DNA of 64,000 bases from contig CM037865.1 of assembly GCA_021292105.1 (NCBI GenBank), positions 73,114,128 to 73,178,127 of the forward strand. The letters run 5' to 3'. The translations under genes and the position numbers were made by a program. The notes beneath the pieces were generated by a model that saw nothing but the letters and a program-made list of their open reading frames with translations, ran no database searches and was not told the DNA's origin. This stretch comes from Anadara kagoshimensis (Eukaryota; Mollusca; Bivalvia; Arcoida; Arcidae). Below are positions 55,701-61,700 of this stretch, piece after piece. Position 1 is the first letter of the stretch; every line of letters begins with the position of its first letter.

Positions 55701-58700
55701 ATTTTTACTTTGTTTTGGGATTGTGATTTGGACATGGATTAGTGTGCCTATTTTAAGTTTGCTTTAGGATTGTGGTTTGGACATTGATTAGTATGTTTGT
55801 TTTTGATTATCAGTCTTTCTTATGCAATTGAATTTGTTTCAGTTATTGTCCAGAATGCATACAAAGCTTTTGATAATAGACCAGAGCCCCACAAATCGCC
55901 GAAATCGGCTAAAAATCACCGAATTGGCAAATAAAACGCCGAATTGAAAATCGGTCATTCAGTTTTTTTCCCCAACAAACCTACTAAATTTTGTCTAGTC
56001 AATTAAGATTAGTTAACGGACTAGTAATCACACAAGACTTTAAGATGAAGCCACGTCTTAATATTGTCCCACAGGTGTAAAATCGGCGTGATAAGTAATC
56101 ATCGGCTGTATAATCAACGCCAGAGTTAATCCTTTAATCACTTTAGCCTAATATTACCAGGACCACGTGTGTTCAACAAACCGTGTAAACAGGTAAACAA
56201 AATCCCGTATGAGGCCTCAGTTTTATTTATGCCTTGTTTTATGGAGATGATTCAAACAGCGAGGTGGATCAATAGAGCTAAAAAGAATACCAAAATTAAA
56301 AAATAATTACTGTATATTCCTTATTCATACGAAGGCTGTATGACGATAATAAAATCATGATCTCTTTAATATTCTTCTAAATAAACACAGATTTTAATGA
56401 TAAAGACCATGTAAGCAGTAAAACATGTGACTGCCATATTTTTTACTTTAACCCGATAAATAGTCGTTACTCACTCTGCTTTGAATAACATGCATTAAAG
56501 GGACATAATCAGACAGGAAGTAAATAAACTGACCACATGGATCTGTCAGATTGTAGTCTTACCCGACTTTTTGGTGACTGTTTGGATAATTAAAGTTTTT
56601 TATAAATAAAATGAAGAAGAAAAGGAAGCATCTGAAAGAAGGTTTTTTCTGTGTAACAATCCAGACAAAAAAAGCACCACCAAAAGCTTCAGTTCTAAAA
56701 ATCGATGAAATGGGGGGGGGGGGGGGGTTATGAATGTTTTTTTTGTTTTTTTTTTAAGCAGTGATCTTTACCGCCGAATGACCTTGTCAGCGTTTGTGAG
56801 GCCCTGTAATAGACCCAACACTTAATTTTGAGTATTGTATCTGTGACCTTTACCTTTAAACCTATGACCAGGCATGGGGCGAATTACATTTCAATGTAAT
56901 GCATTACATTACAATTACTTTGACAAAAGTAGCATTATATTACAATTACAATTACATGTATTTTGGAAAGTAATGCATTACATTACAATTACTTTACCAA
57001 AGTAATGCATTATATTACACATTACATTTCATAAAAAATTCAAACATATAAATACGATATGTTTCGGATTCAGAATTTGAAATTAAAATTTTGGGTTCTT
57101 TTTCTATAAAGTTCTTATGTTTTGATTTTCAACTGTTGAAAACAGGAGTATATATAGTCAATAAGTGCATGTATATATTCTTTTTGCTTTTGGTCATTCA
57201 ACTGATATTTCTGCTGTTTACCAGTAGGTTTTACAAAATTTGTCAAAGTTGATTGTTCATCTATGTCAGGCTTTTTATTATCCAAATATACATTTCTGTT
57301 TTTATTCTAAAAATTAAGAAGAAAAAAACAGAGATGCTATTATATGTTTTTTTTTTTTTTTTAGTCACTGAATGTTTCTTAATTACCATTAAATAAAACA
57401 GTAAAAGGAGTTGATAGGTATACAAACTAATTAGTGGTATTGTCAGGTGTAATTTATAAACCATACCTTTAACAAATAACTTCTTTAATCATTACAGATA
57501 GGTTACCTTAATAGCATATAAAAAGGATTACAAAAAAACCAATTACTTGTAAAAATAAAATTGTTTTCATCACAGGTTATCAGTTGAAACAAAATTACAA
57601 ATTATTGTAGTTACTGAAACTTATATTTAGATATGTTGCAAATTTTAATGTGATCTTTAGACTTCCCGATAGTATTAAAAACAGCATTTGCATTTTGCTT
57701 TAACATGTATTTTTATCCTTTACATTTTTTAAATATTCAAAATGATCTGAAGTATACTAAGTTTTTAGCATTTTATATAGTTTTAGTATTTTATATTAGG
57801 GAAAAAAGTAGCATGTAGGTACTTACTAGCCCTGAATTGAAATGGTAATAATATCTAACATTTAATACAGAGAAGTAATGCTATGTAATGCCATGTAATG
57901 CTTAAATTACATGCATTTTTGTCTATGTAATGCATTACATTACAATTACATGTAATGCAAAAATTAGGGCATTACACATTACATGCATTACTTTGAGAAA
58001 ATGTAATGCATTACAGGGCATTACAATTACAAATTAGCATTACCCCATGCCTGCCTATGACCTTGTAAAAAAATCAAAGAAATAGAGAATCAGTTTTAAT
58101 AACACCTCATGTTTTGTTTAATCCATGAAAAGCTCACCTGTCTATACTATGGTCGCTCTTCACAGACAATTAATTATCAATGTTCAATGTCAGTATAAGA
58201 ATGACATTTTGGTTGTGGTGGGGGGGGGGGGGCTTTATCATGGTTTATGAAGCAATTTATTAATGCCAATGACAACTGTACTACAAAGTAACCTGAAAAG
58301 ATGTAATTTCTGCAATGACTTAAACATTTTTTAAAAATGTGTGACAAATGCTCTATGCAATGTAATTAGAAAAAATGTATTGGCTGCAAATATTATATTA
58401 CCAAGATCTGCACCTTTGTAGTAGAGATATATGTTTCTTATTTTCAACTTGTCAGATTATGAATTAGCGATTCTGTGCAACAAACTTAAAAGTCTTAACC
58501 CACTCTAAGTATGATGCAACAGTTGAGGATATGTTTTAAGATATAGCAAAGATATGCCTTGATGCAAAATAAGAATTCCAAAAAATTAAAATACAATGAG
58601 ATGTCAGATTAACATATTTTGAAGTTATTGTCCAGAATGCACACAAAGCTTTTGATAATAGAGCCAAAACTTAATTTTGATTATTGTATCTGTGGCCTTG

Positions 58701-61700
58701 GTTTGAACATGGATTGGTATGTTTGTTGGTTTGGACATGGATTGGTATGTTTGTTTTCTCTCTTTGCTCTAGAACTGTAGAGATATTTTAAGATATAGCA
58801 AAGATATGGCTTAATGCAAAATAAGAATTCCAAAAAATTAAAATACAATGAGATGTCAGATTAACATATTTTGAAATAAGTCAAACTACCTGATTAATTT
58901 CATTTTATGATTCACAGATTTCCATCCTCCCAGTTCAGTATTTGAAAATGCAATGAATACATCATCTTTTTCTGGGTCTTCAAGTATTGATGGAGACATA
59001 ATAGCATAAAAATGGACATCTATCAAATTGTCTCTTCTTCTTAACTGTCTACCTTCATTTGGATTGGTTCTGAAACGTGAAAATCAAAAATATATTCTAT
59101 TACCTATTACCTAAAACAAAATTAGGCCTAATGGATAAGTTTATTATATTTCATCTATATAAAGAAGTTGGGGTTGCGGTACAACATTATTTATAGCAAA
59201 AAAAACAGAAAGAATTTATTATAATTCCATACAAACTATGATACTTGATATTTGTTTTAAGATGGTCCATTCTGAAGAATCCATCTAGTTATTTCCTGCT
59301 TGATAAACAGATCTTACAGTCTTGATTAGACAAGGAAAAAGGTCAAGCCTTTGACCTGCTGCCTCTTAAAGACCAAGAATTCTATCATCTGAGATGCAAT
59401 AAAGTCTATATAATTTTAGAGAATTAAATATTCATACATACCCTTGCTTGGCAACATTGGCATATGATTTCTCTGATTTGTCAATTTCTGGACCCTTCAC
59501 AATGGCATTTTCCTGAAACATGCAACATATAGAAAAATGTTACATAACAGTTCATGTAATGATCAAATAAAAATCTATGTAGCAATCTTAATTTTCACAT
59601 TACTTGTACATGTATATATGGTGAAGTGTGTTAGAATAAAAGAAGACAAAGGCATTATAAGCTAATATTTACAATCACATTGTTTTTGCTTCAATGCAGT
59701 GTTTGACCTCGATTCTACTTCATGACTCGATGCAGTTGAATGGAGCACGCGAGCAGGGAATTGTACCATTTAATGACGTCATTGATACTAGTACGTCATT
59801 AGTTGCCGTGACGCTGCTTTGGTACCGTGATGTCAGCCTTTGTCGGAACATTGTGGGCGTGGCCGGCGATACGTCAATGATGCCGACAGTTGGAACAGTC
59901 AATTTTTAACGAGGAAGTTATAGTTGTTTTTCTTAAATGAAAAGTGTTAAAATGTCAGTTTTATTTTGTGTTTATTTGAAAAAGTTACAAATGATTGTAA
60001 ATATAAGGAATGACATTTACTTTGACTGTACTGCATGGAGTTATGCAGTAGAATGGACTGTCTCAAATAACCATGAAAGCCTTCGGCTTTCATTTAATTT
60101 GAGACAGTCCATTCTACTGCATAACTCCATGCAGTACAGTCAAAGTAAATGTCATTCCTTAATTAATGAAAGATTCCAATATAATTTAAAACTTATGTTA
60201 TATAAGAAGAAAAAAGTCTCAAAATAGAAATATAATATGAAGCATTTACTAAGATATGTTTATAGTACATTCTATACACTAAAACATTCTTTTAAAACAT
60301 TAATATTTACCTCTTTAGATATGTGACTAGAATCTCCTGATTTTTCCCCTGTTTCAGTTTTTGATTTATTTGATATCTCCTTTTGATTTTTATTTGTTGA
60401 AATGTCAGGTCTCTTTGAGTCTTTTTTACCAGTCCCATCTGTATTTTGTTGCGATTTATCTTTTTCAGCCTGTTTTTTTGCTTTTTTCCTTTCACGTTTT
60501 TTAAGTTTTTTTTCTTTTGACTTAGATATACCTTTGCGTTTTTTGACGGATTTTGGTTGTTCTCCATCACAACTTCCTGTCTCATCACTAGATGACTCCT
60601 CATTCTCATCTTGGTTTTCTTTTGTTGTTGTATCAGGAAGATTGTTATTGTCTCTATTACTCTGATCATCTGTAATGATTTCTTTGTTACTTTCTGCGTT
60701 TTCATCTACCACATCAGAGGTTCCAGTACTTTTATTTTCCCGATTTGTTTCTAGCGTAAATATTCCAGCCCCTGAACATTTAGCAGCCTCTGCAACAGAC
60801 ATGTTTGCCAAAGTAAGGTTAAGATTGTAAGGTTTAGTACTTGCTCCTTGTTCAATAGATGATGGTTGATCACCAGTGTTTCTACCATGGTCTACAATGG
60901 CACCAGTAACAGGTTTATCTTTAGTTAATGTAAATGATAGACTTTCAGCCCTAACCTTCTGATCATTTTTGTTTTTATCAATATTTTGTGATGTATCCGA
61001 CATGCTTCTTGTTTCTCTGGTTGTCTGGTTTGAAAGACTAACTGACATTGAGCTACGGAACTGTCCTTCTGGTGGGGTCCATTTATCAGAACTGCTTCCA
61101 TCCTTAAAGTTTGTAAATATATGTGGATTAGGAAGGATGCTGTCTTGACCAGGGCGAACCTCTGCCCAAACGTTTTGAGTGTTATCATATCTCTCCTTTG
61201 ACACCGATGGCTTATTGTTTTCCTTCCCATGAATTGTCTCCCTTGGTATGTTTTCACCTGAAACACCACTATCATTGGGACCTTGTGAGGGACTTGGTGC
61301 TGCTGACTGATCTTTCTGTTCATTGAGTCCTTGTTCAGGGTTCTGTGAGGTAATCACACTACTGCTTTGGTCTGGGTATGTGTCAGTTTGATGTTGCATT
61401 TCAACAAGTTTTGGTACTTGCTGATTACTATCACACATTGCATCTGATTGTACATTTACTCTAGACTGACTATCAACATTTTCTGATGGCTCAATTGGTT
61501 TAGGCACTTTTTCTTCTTTGGCTTCATTCTTTGTAACATGTCCTGCATTTTGTGATTTGTCAATATTTAGCTTTTGTTTTGCATCTGATTCAATGGGTAA
61601 CTCTGTTTCTCCATTTTGGACATTGTTGTTGTCCATTAACCCCTTCACATTGCCATCTTTGCTATGGTCTTCAGATGTTCCTACATTGCCATCATTGTTA

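Noticed and set aside
60402-60665. Plus-strand 87-codon frame, Ser/Phe-rich
   Set aside because: Antisense shadow of the lysine/serine-rich part of exon 2.
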